A DNA stretch of 64,000 nt, taken from positions 199,968,939 through 200,032,938 of the forward strand of contig NC_071355.1 of the NCBI RefSeq assembly GCF_943734655.1, in the 5' to 3' direction. The position numbers were made by a program, and so were the translations under genes. Position 1 is the stretch's first letter. Each line of letters begins with the position of its first letter. The notes beneath the pieces are model-generated. The model ran no database searches, was not told where the DNA came from, and saw nothing but the letters and a program-made list of their open reading frames with translations. Of the stretch, positions 44,871-56,700 are shown in pieces. Origin of the DNA: Sabethes cyaneus. Lineage: Eukaryota > Arthropoda > Insecta > Diptera > Culicidae.

Positions 44871-47869
44871 CAATTTTATATTCTCATCGGTTTATGTATA
44901 GAGCATCTTTTATCGATATAACACGAATTTTTGATAGTAGGTTTCGATCAACTGTGATCAACTAGCCCCGCTCTACCCTAGCAACTAGATCTAATACTTA
45001 TGTATAGTACACAGTGAAATAGGCAATGAAAATAATTAAATTTCTGTATGTATTTCTCAGTGTCGTGTTTCGGCAAGCTTTGAATATTAAAAACAAGTTT
45101 CAAGAATCACGCAACATGTAAATTGCGCCATTGTATGTACATAGAACTCTTTCAACCATTTTATTACATTTGATCGAGATTGCACTACTTCTCGGACTTA
45201 TGCTAGCAATATCAATGCTAAACAAAAGGAATATTCTCTGTTTAATGATAATGAATCGCGTTTACTGACTGACTGACTGAATAGTTAACGGATAACCGTT
45301 GTTCGCGATATTTCATAATTCCTCTCACCAGTACCTACTTAGTGATAGGATTTTTTTCCGTGGCGAAATTGGTCATTTTCAATCAACTTTGACTCTTTTG
45401 TGCACAGTCAGGTGCTTTGATTTGACTGTTTTGTATGAAAGTGTAACATGGTAAACTAAACAGGCAGCGTACGTTATTCTTGGTTCATCCTCAATTTATG
45501 CCAAAGAAGAAAAGTAGATTGGGTTCACATTCTAGTTAGCAATAAAATTCTCTCGCAACAAACGTCCATTGCGCGATTGTGTGTACATTGAACTTAAGCC
45601 TTCGAGTGTCATCTTTCAGGAAAAATCGAAGAATATAGCTGTTAGGTTTTTTCCGTTTGTTACAATTGAAGCAATTTACAGAGCAGAAATTATGCTTTTT
45701 TCTACGCCTCGTATGTAGCATCGATATTTTCTTTTAATTGTGATTTTTATGTGCCTAATTATTAAAAGCGAATTGTAAGACAGACTCACGTCACTCGTAT
45801 ATTGGACTTCGCCTCTATCATTCCTATTTCCTCGGTGGGGTTTTAAAGGGCTCGTCGTTATTATTTGTGCCGCTCGTTAATCCTCAGCACATTCACCGGC
45901 AGGCTATAAATCTTCATCAGCTATTCAATAACTTCTCGTTGCGTCCTTGCACTCTGTCCAGTTCTGGGGTCCAACTTCAATTTGCAGTTACGATGTTTGA
46001 AGTTATGGCCAAAGTACAGTTACTTTTCACCGTCAGTTTTAGTGAAAGAGATCTCGGTTTGAAGTTGTGCATTCTGCTGGTCTGGTCGTGAGTTCAAGCT
46101 TTAGTGTGAGTGTACCAGCACGGTGGAGGAGCTATACCCCACCAGGCAGGCAGACGCGCTCGAGGAAAGGTCGGTCCGGTGTCGCCACAAGGCTGACCGG
46201 TTATGTGTTCCACGTCGCCATTCGAGAACGTGCGCGTGATCGGCTTGCGACAAGAATTATAATTATGACACGGCACACGGCGAAATTTATTAACCATTTA
46301 CTCGCCCGCCACCGACCAAAGCATCTAACGGTGTGCTTAGTATTTAATGAATTACGATTAAAAAATCATTCGATCATTAAAAGTGCCTTCGCGGAAATTT
46401 CTGTGCGCTGTCTGTTTGCTCGTTTTCTTTCTCTGGCCCAGCGCCACATGATATAAACAGCCGATACATCTAGATGATTATTTATTTTATAACAATAGCC
46501 CACAGCCACTACAGAGAACCGTTCCGTTCCTGGTTGGTATGGTCGTAAACTGGGCCGCACTAACCAAAGGGTTGACAAATACAACTTCCTAATGATCCAG
46601 TGTGTACCGTAGGCATCTAATTAGGTTATTTGAATGCAACCAATAAAATCCTCGATTATTATTATGTGTTAATGACTGCCTTGGAGTTGAGTGGAAATCT
46701 TAATTTTTCAGAACATTTGCTCCGATGTGGTGAAGGTTCGTTAAATATTCAAATTATGCTTGCAAATTCAACAAATATCCGGTTGCGTGCTTGGAGTACC
46801 GAAAATGATTTTCGTCAACACTTGCCGGTTGATTTCTACTAACTAACAGGCGAAGATAGATGAAGTCCACTCACTCTCACGACAGGGTTCTACATTTTTA
46901 GTCTGCACGCGCGACCAAAGTAAATCGTGCAATACGTGACCCAAAGTCTTCTTACCATAAAATGATCCTGTTGAGCTATCCCGGGAATTTACCATATTGC
47001 TGTTGCTGCCCAGCGTCGCGTCAGTGCTTGTGGCACTGTTTTGCATTAGTCTATCATATCGTTCGATTGCATTTGCAATACATTGCGCGAATGCATACAA
47101 ACATGCTGCATAAGGAAACTTTCTTACTGTCGGTCGGGTAGTGTGTTGTTATCTAGCTGCCGCTTTATGTTGGTCAAGAGGGAAATAAAAATTTCCACTT
47201 ATTCAAAGGGGTGTACATAAAAAGTTACACGACTATTCCAGGACATAGTTAATCATAGCCCGAAGCGCAACCGCTGTCGGTTGCAGTGTCGGTACGGAGG
47301 GTTAAATTGGTCGACGAAATGCGTGGATGTCGTTCCATCGTACTCAGCAGCACAGGAAACAGATTGGAAGATGTTCAACGTTCGCACGATCAACGGCTAA
47401 GCCTAGAAGCAACCAGCGAGTAATCAATTCCAGAAATCTGAATCTAGCTAATTTACTGCTCGACACGGCTCGGTCCACTGCAGGCTGAGATGCTAACCGT
47501 CAAGCAAATGCAATTGTTCAGTTTTACCTATCCTCTTCTGTATATGAGAAGCGGCTGAGATTTTCTTAGCGGCCCCTGACGTGCCGACTAATGGATAATG
47601 ATTGCAATTATCATTACGCGCTTGCGCTGTTTATGCCACCGCTCTAGGCCTAGCAGCCGTCGCCGCTAGTGGGGCCAGTCCAGGTTCTGTGGGATCTCTG
47701 GTGCCGAAAGTAGGACGATGGGAGTGCCATAGTGATGGGATGCATTTATTCAAACTATAGATAGCAGTGACTGGTATGTATGCGATAAACGTGTTTGTGC
47801 AGATTTCATGTTCTTTCGTCGGTGGACAGTTGGGAAGATCAGAATGATGGATTCGATGGTCGGAACAAT
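44871..47869. other. 3 kb with no recognised gene
   Basis: Short frames only. A GC-rich portion at 46070-46260 and another at 47230-47500 might be exonic or regulatory, but no splice or coding pattern is convincing. Confidence 0.4.
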
Positions 47870-47900
47870 GTGTGTGTGTCTGTCTGTCTGTCTGTCTGCC
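47870..47900. repeat. TG/TGTC microsatellite
   Basis: GTGTGTG runs into about six TGTC or TGCC units. Confidence 0.85.
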
Positions 47901-49479
47901 TGTGTACGTGTGCCTGTCTAGGAATGGTTTATAATGGTGCGAATTTTTCTGGTGTTATTTTTGGTTTCACTGATCAAAACGATCTGTAATACAGAGGTTA
48001 TTTAATTGCTGTTGGGTATCGAAACAATAAAATAAAATTTAATTAACTTTGCGACAACTCGTCAATTGTTCTCTTATGTTGGGAGCTTATCTGTACTGTT
48101 TTCCGACGATGATAGTAATTAGTGGCATTGTTACAATCGATGACAAACGGCGTGAATGGCTTTATACTTAGTTTCAAATTGCTACCTGCACAAGTCTTAC
48201 ATGTTCTAATTTGTTGCGACGAACACGAAGGGTTTTATCTGCTGTGTACTGATAGCGAACCGACAAACTATGTTTGTTTAACAACGATCGGTGAAGGATG
48301 CAAGCTGTAAATGCTTTGAACTCTGATTACGAGGTCCAACTAGAATTTAAGTTTTAATATTCTTTGTTAGTTCACAATCTTTGATGAGTGTTGTGACGCT
48401 CAGGTAGCCCAGAATCGAGTGCACACAGCACGAGCCACACCTGCTGTAATACCTATACCTTAGACGGATTTCTCACCAAGTCTATTCATAAATAATAATT
48501 CCAAAGCGGCTTGGCTTTATTTGAGTTTTATAGAGGTTTTATTACGGAATTGATCAATAACATCTGGTTTTATTATGGTATTATAAAGTGTGAATTGCAG
48601 AAAGGAAGCCGATTTTTATCACAGAATGCAACAAGAATGATTTTGCTAGAAATTGCGGTTGATTAATCTAACATACTTATTTTGTTTAAAAAACTCAATT
48701 TTAGTCACTTATCATGCCAATATGCATGATAAAATTTAATGCGCATATCCTGCACAATTCCGTAGACTGCTGAAAATTGATTATTTATTCTTTCAGTTCT
48801 CTTATAATGGTCGCTATAATTCAAAACAATCAGGATGATCTGACAGCAAAACTAACTTTTCTGTTTCTGCTAATATATATTCAAGTTGTCAAAGCTGGCT
48901 TGTTGATTTAATTTTTTCACAACAACCAGTTTTATGCTTTATAGCTTTGTAGAACAAGGTGAAAAGCTTTATTAAATTAAGGCGGTTGCTATCATGCAGC
49001 GAAAAACATAATTTGTTGTCAATATTGCTGCTTTCAGCACAGCATATTAGGACTACTGGAGATTATAAGCTTACTCTTAAGGAGATATTAAAAACTTACT
49101 GAAGAGTGTGCCACTTGGAAGTATAACGGTTTTATAATTGCTGTCAGAAAGTTGTAGAGATCTATAAGTTTTATTAACAGCTTTATAAACTGGATGTTGA
49201 AAACTATTTAAAGAGGTGGTGAATAACTAACTGGGTAAAACCACATTAAAAAAATATTTGAAGAGTATAATAAAATATAAATTGTTACTAGTATTAGGAT
49301 GGCTACCATCCTCTTAGAATCCGATGAAACTTTGTGCATGTAAAGACTTTATTTGATTACGCAACTTGCAATCCTAGAGTTAGTCTGGACTTCATTTTAA
49401 AAAGAACAGATCTTGTTGTATTTCTTATTAAGAAATATAAAAACTTCCAAAAATGAAATCTATTTATAATCTATTCACA
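47901..49479. other. 1.6 kb AT-rich, nothing recognised
   Basis: No family, repeat terminus or coding signal found. Confidence 0.45.
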
Positions 49480-50194
49480 TTTAGCTATAATTTTACAAAA
49501 ATTACGAATACAATAATTGAATTTGAACATTTAGAATCCAATTTATGGTTTGAACCAAATCCAATTTAAATCTAATCCAAAACCGAAACAGAATTCAATC
49601 AAAATTCAGTATAAATTAATCAGTTCATTTCTGATGTGAAATTTAATCTAAATCCTATTTAAATATAATTAAAATCTAAACGAAAGTACAATCCCAATCA
49701 AATCTTAATCCAGTCGAGATCCGATCTAAAATCCAACCTGAATTAATCTAAATATAGCATGGATTCAATCAAAATCCAAACCAAATCCAACCCAAATCCA
49801 ATTCAGATCCAATACAATTTTATTAAAATTTTATTCAAATCTAACCCAGGACCAATACAAATTCAATCCAAACCCAATTTGAATCCAATCTAAGCCCTTC
49901 CATTTTGAATATAATCAAAATCCCTTCCAAGACCAATTCAAATTCAATCTGAATTTAATCTAATATTCAATCAAAATCCAACACAAATCGTTCCTAAAAC
50001 ATTCTTTATCTCATCCAAATCAAACTAAATCTAACACAAATCCAGCGCAAATTCAATATAAACAATAATTCACATCCAATCCAACTCCAATTGAAATCTA
50101 ATTTAAATCCCATCAAAGCCAATCTTAAATCCCGGCAAATCAATCAATTCAATTTCAGAAAAATTCGATACAAATCCAATGTGAATACAATGAA

Positions 50195-50384
50195 GTCACA
50201 TTTGTGCGGTTTGTTTTTCACGCGACTATTTTTATGCGAATTTCGAAATTTGCGCGATTTTTTAAACAAATTTTATTCGAAATTTACGTGGGTTTTTACG
50301 CGAATTTTAGAATTTATGCGGCAAATGGAGTTTACGTAAATGTGCTCTATGAGTCTATATTTACGTATAATTTTAGAATTCATT
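50195..50384 (+). repeat. ACGCGAATTT repeat block, left
   Basis: Several variants of TTTACGCGAATTT..GAATTT at about 30-40 base spacing. The block resumes after the SINE at about 50600-50660. It sits inside the AATCCAAAT array and is CpG-bearing, unlike it. Confidence 0.6.
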
Positions 50385-50387
50385 TGC

Positions 50388-50596
50388 CCTCGCCTCGAGG
50401 TATGATGCTGGCCTAATAAGTCAGTCGTCGTATTTTCGAATCTCGGCTGGGAGAGGCTGTTGGAATCAATAGGATCGTCGCAACTGGCCCTGCAATTGTC
50501 CTGTATTCTAACAGCTGGTTGCGAAGTCTGTCGTATAAACAACAGAAGGTCAAGTTTCGATAGCGGAATGTAGCACCTAGGCTTTGCTTTTTTGGA
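50388..50596 (+). mobile_element. Feilai-like SINE, plus strand
   Basis: It begins TTTGCCCTCGCCTCGAGG, with an A-box-like TGATGCTGGCCTAATAAG and a B box in TTCGAATCTCGGC. CTGTCCTGTATTCTAACAGC-like and AAGGTCAAGTTTCGATAGCG blocks follow, then TAGCACCTAGGCTTTGC. GAATTCA stands on both sides (near 50378 and 50596), a likely target duplication. The head is complete, giving the clearest tRNA-like part in the window. Confidence 0.8.
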
Positions 50597-50660
50597 ATTC
50601 ACGAGGTATTTGTACGCGAATTTCGGAATTTAAGTATTTTTTTTTACGCGGAACGTATCT
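50597..50660 (+). repeat. ACGCGAATTT repeat block, right
   Basis: TTTGTACGCGAATTTCGGAA continues the block split by the SINE. Confidence 0.55.
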
Positions 50661-52443
50661 TTCGTGTATAAAGCGACTTGAATAAGCTAAACAGAAAGCA
50701 AATCGAATTTGAAACCAACCCAAGAGCTAATCCAATCAGAATCTAATCTAAATCGATTTATAACCAATTCAACATCCAACCTAAATGCAATGCAAAACTA
50801 ACTCTAATCTGAATCCAATCAAAATCTAATCGAAAATTTATTTCAAATGCAATCCAAACCCAGTTTGATTGCAATCTAAGTACATCCCGAAATATAATCT
50901 AAATCCAAACTAAAATATAATCCGAACGAAATCTAAATTCCATTTGAATTCGCATTTAAATCCAATCCGAAACCTATCGAAATCCAGTACAAGTCGACCT
51001 AAAAACATTCTTTATCCAATTTAAATCAACCTAAATCTAACTAATTCAAATCCAAAATAAAATTTAATTCATACCCAATGCAAATCCGATCCGAATTCAA
51101 TCTAATACAAATACAGTACGAATCCAAATAGACATCTAATCAATGTCGGTCGAAATTCAATACAAATCAATATAAATAAATCCATAAATTAATCCATCTA
51201 AATCCAATAAAACTCCGCATCAAGCTAAATCCAATCTAAGTCAATCCAAATTACAAAAAGCTAATCTAAATTCATTCCAAAGCAATCGAGATTTATTCTA
51301 AAATTCCGAAAATCATCCAGTCTAAACAAAATCTGCATCCAATCAAAATCTAAACTAAATCCATTGCAAACCGATTCGAATACAATCAAAATACAAATCT
51401 ATTACAAATCAATTAAAAATTTCCTCAATACCAATACCAATGAAATATGAAATTGAATCCTAATTTAATCTGACTATAATTCCATTACAATCAGAACTAC
51501 AATCCAATTCAATCCATTCATCCAATCCAGCTCCTATCCAGAGCAAATTCGATAAGAATCTGAATATAAACAAAATCTAGTCTAAAATTACAATAAAAAT
51601 CTAACTCAATTCGAATCCATATCCAATCCAAACCTGTCAATTCAAATCCAACACTCATACCGTTTAAATCCGAACCCAATTTAAATCAAGCAAAACTTAG
51701 TATTGCTGGCAAAATATGCAGTACAGCTGATAAAATATTTAATTCGAATCCAACCCAAGTCCAATACAAATCCAATCCAAACCTAATATGGTTCTAATCC
51801 AAGTTCATCCTGCATCCGATTTAAATATATTCAAAATCCAATACGAATCCATTCAAAATTCAGTCGGAATTCAATCTGGATCCAATTAAAATCTATTTTA
51901 AATTCCGATCCAAATCGATCCAAATTCAATCCGAGTCCAATCACAATTCAATTAAAATACAAACTAATGTCCCGTCGAAATAAATCTAGGTCGAAAAACA
52001 TCAAGCATAATCTAAAAGCAATCCAAATCTAACTCTAATCCAACACAATTCCGATCTGAATCCAACCTTAACCCAATCCCAATTATATCTGAATATAATC
52101 AAAATACAGACTAACATCCAATCTAAATCTAACACAAGTTCAATCCAAATACAAATCCAAACGTATTCAAAAATCATTGCAAATTGAATTCAAATCTGAA
52201 TTCAATCAAACTTTGATACATATTCAAATAAAATCCAGTCTAAAAGCGAGCCCAAATCAATGTAGATGATTCAAGTCCATCGAAGTACAGTTCAAATCAG
52301 TCCAAAAACAATTCCAATCAAAATCGATTAAATCCATTCTAAAATCCAATCCAAATCAAGTCTGAATCCAACCAAAAACTAATGTAACCTAAAAATAAAA
52401 AATAAGAAAACTTATCCAATTTAATTCTACTATGTGTATTTTA

Positions 52444-52508
52444 TTCAATGACAGATACGTATTTCGCCTACGACTTGCAGGCTTCCTCAGTGTCTGTTTG
52501 CGAGTTCG
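52444..52508 (-). ncRNA. Hammerhead-like ribozyme, minus strand
   Basis: Reverse-complement twin of the plus-strand motif with the same boxes, helices and extra A. The predicted cut is at the position of G52454 on the plus strand. Because arms are nearly identical the two cores would compete with a long perfect hairpin in any read-through RNA. Confidence 0.6.
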
Positions 52509-52565
52509 AAAACAGACACTGAGGAAGCCTGCAAGTCGTAGGCGAAATACGTATCTGTCATTGAA
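52504..52565 (+). ncRNA. Hammerhead-like ribozyme, plus strand
   Basis: Core boxes CTGAGGA (52519-52525) and GAAA (52544-52547). Helix I pairs GACA (52515-52518) with TGTC (52556-52559), extended by TTC/GAA across an internal loop. Helix II pairs GCCT with AGGC. Helix III is AT.ACGT.AT, only two pairs with a four-base loop, or four pairs if two RNAs dimerise. The predicted cut is after C52555. There is one extra A between the first box and helix II, so activity needs testing. Confidence 0.6.
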
Positions 52566-53551
52566 TAAAATACACATAGTAGAATTAAATTGGATAAGTT
52601 TTCTTATTTTTTATTTTTAGGTTTCGTATTCTACTAAGACGCTCCAAAAACTTCAGTCAAAAACTAATGTAAAATTCAATCCAAAACGATCTGGAAGCAA
52701 TAAAAATCTAATTCCAGTCCAATTAAATCCAATTCCGTGCCTCAATTCTACATATTGATTGGATCCGGTTCCAATCAGACATGTCGTTTCGATTAGAATA
52801 AAACGCATACTATAACCCACGTCTATCGGGATTCGGAATATGGTTGCTGATCGGAATGTAGAATCGAGGCGCCGGTCTGAATGTGATACCAATTTCAAAT
52901 AGAATCCAGACTAAATTTTAATCTAAAATCCAACTCAAATCCAATATAAATAAATTTAAATGTAAAACAAGCCCAATTCAAACCAATTCGGATTTGATAA
53001 AAATCTGAATTGAACTCCGATCCAAATCCAATTCAAATCAAATCCAAAATCAGTATAAATTTACTCTAAATCAATCCAAATGTAACCCAAATCCAATCCA
53101 ATTCATTCATTCATTTTTCATACAATAAAATATCAATCAAACACCTACCCAAAATAAGCGCAAATTTAATTCAAACCTGAATTCATTCAAAATCTAATCT
53201 GAAATTTAATCGAGTCAAAAAGCTAGGTCCAGCCTTAGTCAATCCAAATCTTACACAAAACTAATCTAAATTCAATCCAAAGCAATCTGAATTCAATCAA
53301 AATTTATTCTAAAATACCTATCCCAATGCAGTCTAAATAATTTCTGCATCCAATCAAAATCCATACTAAAATACATTCGAAACCGATACGAATACAATCA
53401 GAATCCAAATCAATTACAAATCAATTAAAATTTTTCTCAATCCAATGCAAATGAAACTTGAAATTGAATCCTAAATAATTCCGTACGTAATTCCTTCAGA
53501 AACAGAACTACAACCCAACCCAATTCCAATCTTAAATCCAGCTTCTATCCA

Positions 53552-54395
53552 GTAGTAGTAGTAGTAGGGGAAAGCCACCATCATTTCAAGGACTTGCCAA
53601 TGTATGTGGGTAGAATTACAGTAGATCCAAATTTGATTATCAAATGAATTTCACACTAATGCTGTTACAGAAGGGCCAAAAGGGATTGGGCGGACCCACA
53701 AGCAGAGGCACTTGTGCGCATTCCGGGGTTATAAGAGTCGCCTTCCAGCATTAGGATCCTTCCATGTAATAATCAATTTCGCTATACCAACTTTAACCCA
53801 CGTGATGATTTGTTTGTTTTGAATTGAGAAGTGCCATATTTGCTTCAGACCTTAAGGATTCAGGTTGGCAATCCACTCCATCATCCAGCCTTCCACATTT
53901 ATGATATCAATAATAATACTGTTAATATATGATATGATATTAAGATGAAATGTGGTATAAATGATAAAAATAGAACAATCTCACCAGCAGTCCTTCGTAT
54001 GGAATAGAGTAGCGTCCTTTGGGTTCCATAAATGCTTCTTATTTAATTTTAATTTTTAAAAGTTAATTTAATTTTTCATTCTAGTATCCATGTGCAGTAT
54101 TAAAACTCGTTTTGGCCAGTTTTTACTATATAGCAGGAGATGCTTCATAAGCTAAAACGAAAAAAATAATTAAAATAACTTATTAGGCTTACCTATTAGC
54201 TAGACCGTGTGGCTCCGCCGTCTGCCCAAAACCGCGGTTTTGAGACCAGGCAGCCGGGAACCACCCAGCAACGCACCTCCTAGCTTGGCTACTCAATAGA
54301 GCATTACCAGGTATGGCCACGTGGAGGCGCTAGGTAGGGGCTTGGGCTGGCTAGAGCTATATTGGACGCTCATTTGCCTTCCCCATTTCATACCC
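53552..54395 (-). mobile_element. 844-bp retroposon with exact 22-bp target repeat
   Basis: A 22-bp sequence beginning TCTTAAATCCAG and ending TTCTATCCA stands on both sides without a mismatch (53530-53551 and 54396-54417). On the minus strand the insert ends with GGTGGCTTTCCCCTAC and a (TAC)n tail. Its 5' part is GC-rich (CGCCTCCACGTGGCC) with an inner palindrome CAAAACCGCGGTTTTG. No RT is encoded. The tail and long duplication fit a non-autonomous LINE-mobilised element. It sits in the AATCCAAAT array. Confidence 0.8.
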
Positions 54396-54417
54396 TCTTA
54401 AATCCAGCTTCTATCCA

Positions 54418-54660
54418 ATGCCAATTCAATAAGAATCTGAATGTAATCAAAACCTAGTCTAAAATTCCAATATAAATGTAATCCAAATCGAATCCACATC
54501 CATAATTCAATAAAAAGTCAATTCAAATCCTATAGGAGACGAACCAGCCCACGGCTGAAAATCTCGATAAAAAGAGAAAAAAAAAATCAAATCTATCCTA
54601 AATACCATCCAAATCCAACCAACTCTCAAACCCAATTCAAATTATACGGAAGTCTTATGC
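54418..54660 (+). repeat. AATCCAAAT array, final part
   Basis: The same words continue after the retroposon insertion and fade out near 54660. Confidence 0.7.
54531..54586 (+). mobile_element. 5'-truncated retroposon tail
   Basis: GGAGACGAACCAGCCCACGG and CTGAAAATCTCGATAAAAAG, then an A run. The short stem CAGCC/GGCTG before an A tail is typical of LINE or SINE 3' ends in insects; similar flanks (TCAAATC) stand on both sides. Confidence 0.5.
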
Positions 54661-54912
54661 AAATTCAATCTGAATTCAAGTACTAAAAGAACTTAAATTA
54701 ATTTTTCCCGAAAGGCTGGCTCGGAACAGCATGAAAAGCTTCAGTAAAATTATTAAGTGACCCGCGTATAAGTTTAAAAAAGTTCATTTAAATAAATGAT
54801 AGAAAAAGAGAGTCCCTACTTTAGCACTCTTCGATCGGAAAATTGCCGATCACGCCATCAATCATGCTGTCGTTACTGGAACACAATTCTTGTGATTTTC
54901 TATATTTGAAAA
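54661..54912. other. Spacer
   Basis: Nothing recognised. Confidence 0.5.
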
Positions 54913-54914
54913 TA

Positions 54915-55769
54915 CAGTAATGTTCCGTTTTTGTCAGCCCCATGCTGAATTTTGGGCTGACGAAATAGGGAAACTGAGAAAATCGGGAATTTTTTTTCAA
55001 AATTCAAGATTTAAGACTGCAATATCGAAGACTTCTACTAAAAATTAAATTTTAACCCTCAATTGATCAACCGAAAGCTCAATGAGCCGGGCACAGCACA
55101 CTGGTCCAGAACCTTTTTTGGTGCGCATTAGCTTTGAGTGGGAAAGCGTGGTTTTAGGTTGATGGAACTTTTGGAAGATTTTCTTGAAATTAAAAGTTCT
55201 ATCGTCCAGCGGAATTCAAATTTTGATTAGTCCCCCAAAAAGTGAAATACAAAATTTATTCAGTTTCAATATAACACATTAATGTGTTCTGCAAAGTTTT
55301 GCAGCATATTATTACAAGAAATTTTGCTGAAGACAGTAACCTTCTATCTCTTCACCAAAGATAGAAAAATCATAAATGAAAAATCATTAAAATCTGTTTT
55401 TCTATTTTAACTGTTTTTATAGTAGTTGTTGGGTGACTTTTTCAAGTTTTACAAAGTTGTACAAATAGTAAAAATACACAATATTGCTGAATATAGTATA
55501 CCTCTATCTTTGCTTGTTTAGGACCTATAGAACTTTTACTATAAAAATACCCTAATTTTGACCCCGAATCGCCTCGCAAGAAGGCATCATTTTATTCAAA
55601 AACTCTCTCCAGAGAATCAAAATAGTTTCAAGCAGGCTGAAAAGTTTTATAAATTATGTTTAAAAGCACAAAAGTTAAACAAAATTTATAGGCTAACAAA
55701 ATCGGGATAAAAAGCTGATAAAATCGGGAGTAGACAAAATCGGGAACTGACAAAATCGGAACATTACTG
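54915..55769. mobile_element. 855-bp TIR element, TA target (pogo-like ends)
   Basis: CAGTAATGTTCCG at the left is matched by CGGAACATTACTG at the right. The match continues as TTTTGTCAG / CTGACAAAAT, and TA stands on each side. CAGT ends beside TA are like pogo/Tigger or other Tc1-mariner elements. Near the right end AAAATCGGGA recurs four times in tandem spacing (55685-55760). The middle (55130-55570) is shared in reverse with 5060-5560. No transposase seen. Confidence 0.75.
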
Positions 55770-55771
55770 TA

Positions 55772-56700
55772 TATGTTTCAGAAATTGTGGATTCGTTCAA
55801 GCTTCAGCTGTAAAAAAAATATTATTACAAATTCGAAATGATTTTGTGGGGAAAAGGCATCTTGAGTCACCTCACAGTGAATTTATTCCATTTGAGAGAG
55901 ATGATTAAAACTCAAAGTACCTAAATCGAAATCAGTAACATGAAAACAAAATTACATTATTATTTTAAGCAATCAAAACTATCACAGGTCTGCAATAAAA
56001 AAACCGTTTTCTCTTCTGTTTTTTTCGTCTGTTGTTTTTCGTCTACTGAATTCAGAAAACTATATGTATTCGAAAAAGTTCTTCGCGTCCGTTTTCTTTC
56101 TGGTTTAAATTCGAAAGCATTACAAAAGTTTTTCAAAATAAAATATTGATTTTTCCACCATTACCTATAAGTGTGTTACACCTTGAAGGAAATCACAAAA
56201 TTTCATTAAAATTAAATCACCTTCCCATCCAGTTATTACTTTCTCAAACAAATGAGCGATTACACAAGTTTCCACCTCCCAGTAATCAGACTAGCTACTT
56301 CACAATCCCTTCGAACGTTGTCGTCGTCACCATTTCGTAACGTTCTGGAATGTGGCTCGGTACACAGCAGATAAGCGCCGTCATACTGTTGGGTTGGATG
56401 GACCCCTATTAAACCAACAAAACGGTGTGTTTTATCTTCACAGAGACCCTTTACAGCAACAGCAACAGCAGCAGCGGCGAGTGTAGTGCGACTCCTCCGT
56501 TTGGCAGCATCAGTGGCATTATCCCAACAAATAGACGCTTTTTTTCTGTGGAGTATTCCGCCGCGGGTTGAAATGGACCGAATATCACCTTTTCGGCCGC
56601 ACCACCGTCGTCATCGTCGAGTTGACTAATTGTAGTGTTTCCAGAGGGGGGTGAAAACAGAACCTTCCTTCCAGCAACGAGGTGCGGACTGTGGAGTGAA
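55772..56700. other. 0.9 kb, nothing recognised
   Basis: AT-rich left half with short frames. Right half from 56400 is more GC-rich, with CAGCAGCAG triplets, leading into a leader-like region. Confidence 0.4.

Larger units (their letters stand above)
52388..52657. mobile_element. Palindromic retroposon with two hammerheads and 15-bp target repeat
   Basis: Arms 52389-52499 and 52510-52620 are almost perfect reverse complements around a short loop (about ten bases). A 35-base tail follows on one side (CGTATTCTACTAAGACGCTC and on to CTTCAGT). CAAAAACTAATGTAA is repeated exactly at 52373-52387 and 52658-52672, flanking the insert. The arms each carry a hammerhead-like core, one per strand, head to head. 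It lies in the AATCCAAAT array. The design recalls inverted pseudo-LTRs with a short extension in Penelope-like elements; that assignment is inference. Confidence 0.85.
49480..53529 (+). repeat. Degenerate AATCCAAAT array
   Basis: For about 4 kb nearly every 10-12 bases carry a variant of AATCCAAAT, AATCTAAAT or AATTCAAT. G is rare on this strand while A and C dominate. The repeat resumes after an insertion as far as about 54660. Later insertions within it include a SINE, a hammerhead palindrome and an 844-bp retroposon. There are no fixed-length monomers, so it is a very old or continually reshuffled microsatellite-like array. No coding capacity. Confidence 0.85.

Noticed and set aside
44871..47869. 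Exons in GC-rich patches
   Set aside because: Donor or acceptor words are present, as expected by chance, and no frame carries a recognisable domain.
50400..50460. Intact tRNA gene
   Set aside because: The A and B boxes belong to a SINE head; the acceptor stem does not pair and the body continues as SINE.
52389..52620. Two nearly identical 62-codon frames on opposite strands
   Set aside because: The identity follows from the perfect palindrome; they are not genes.
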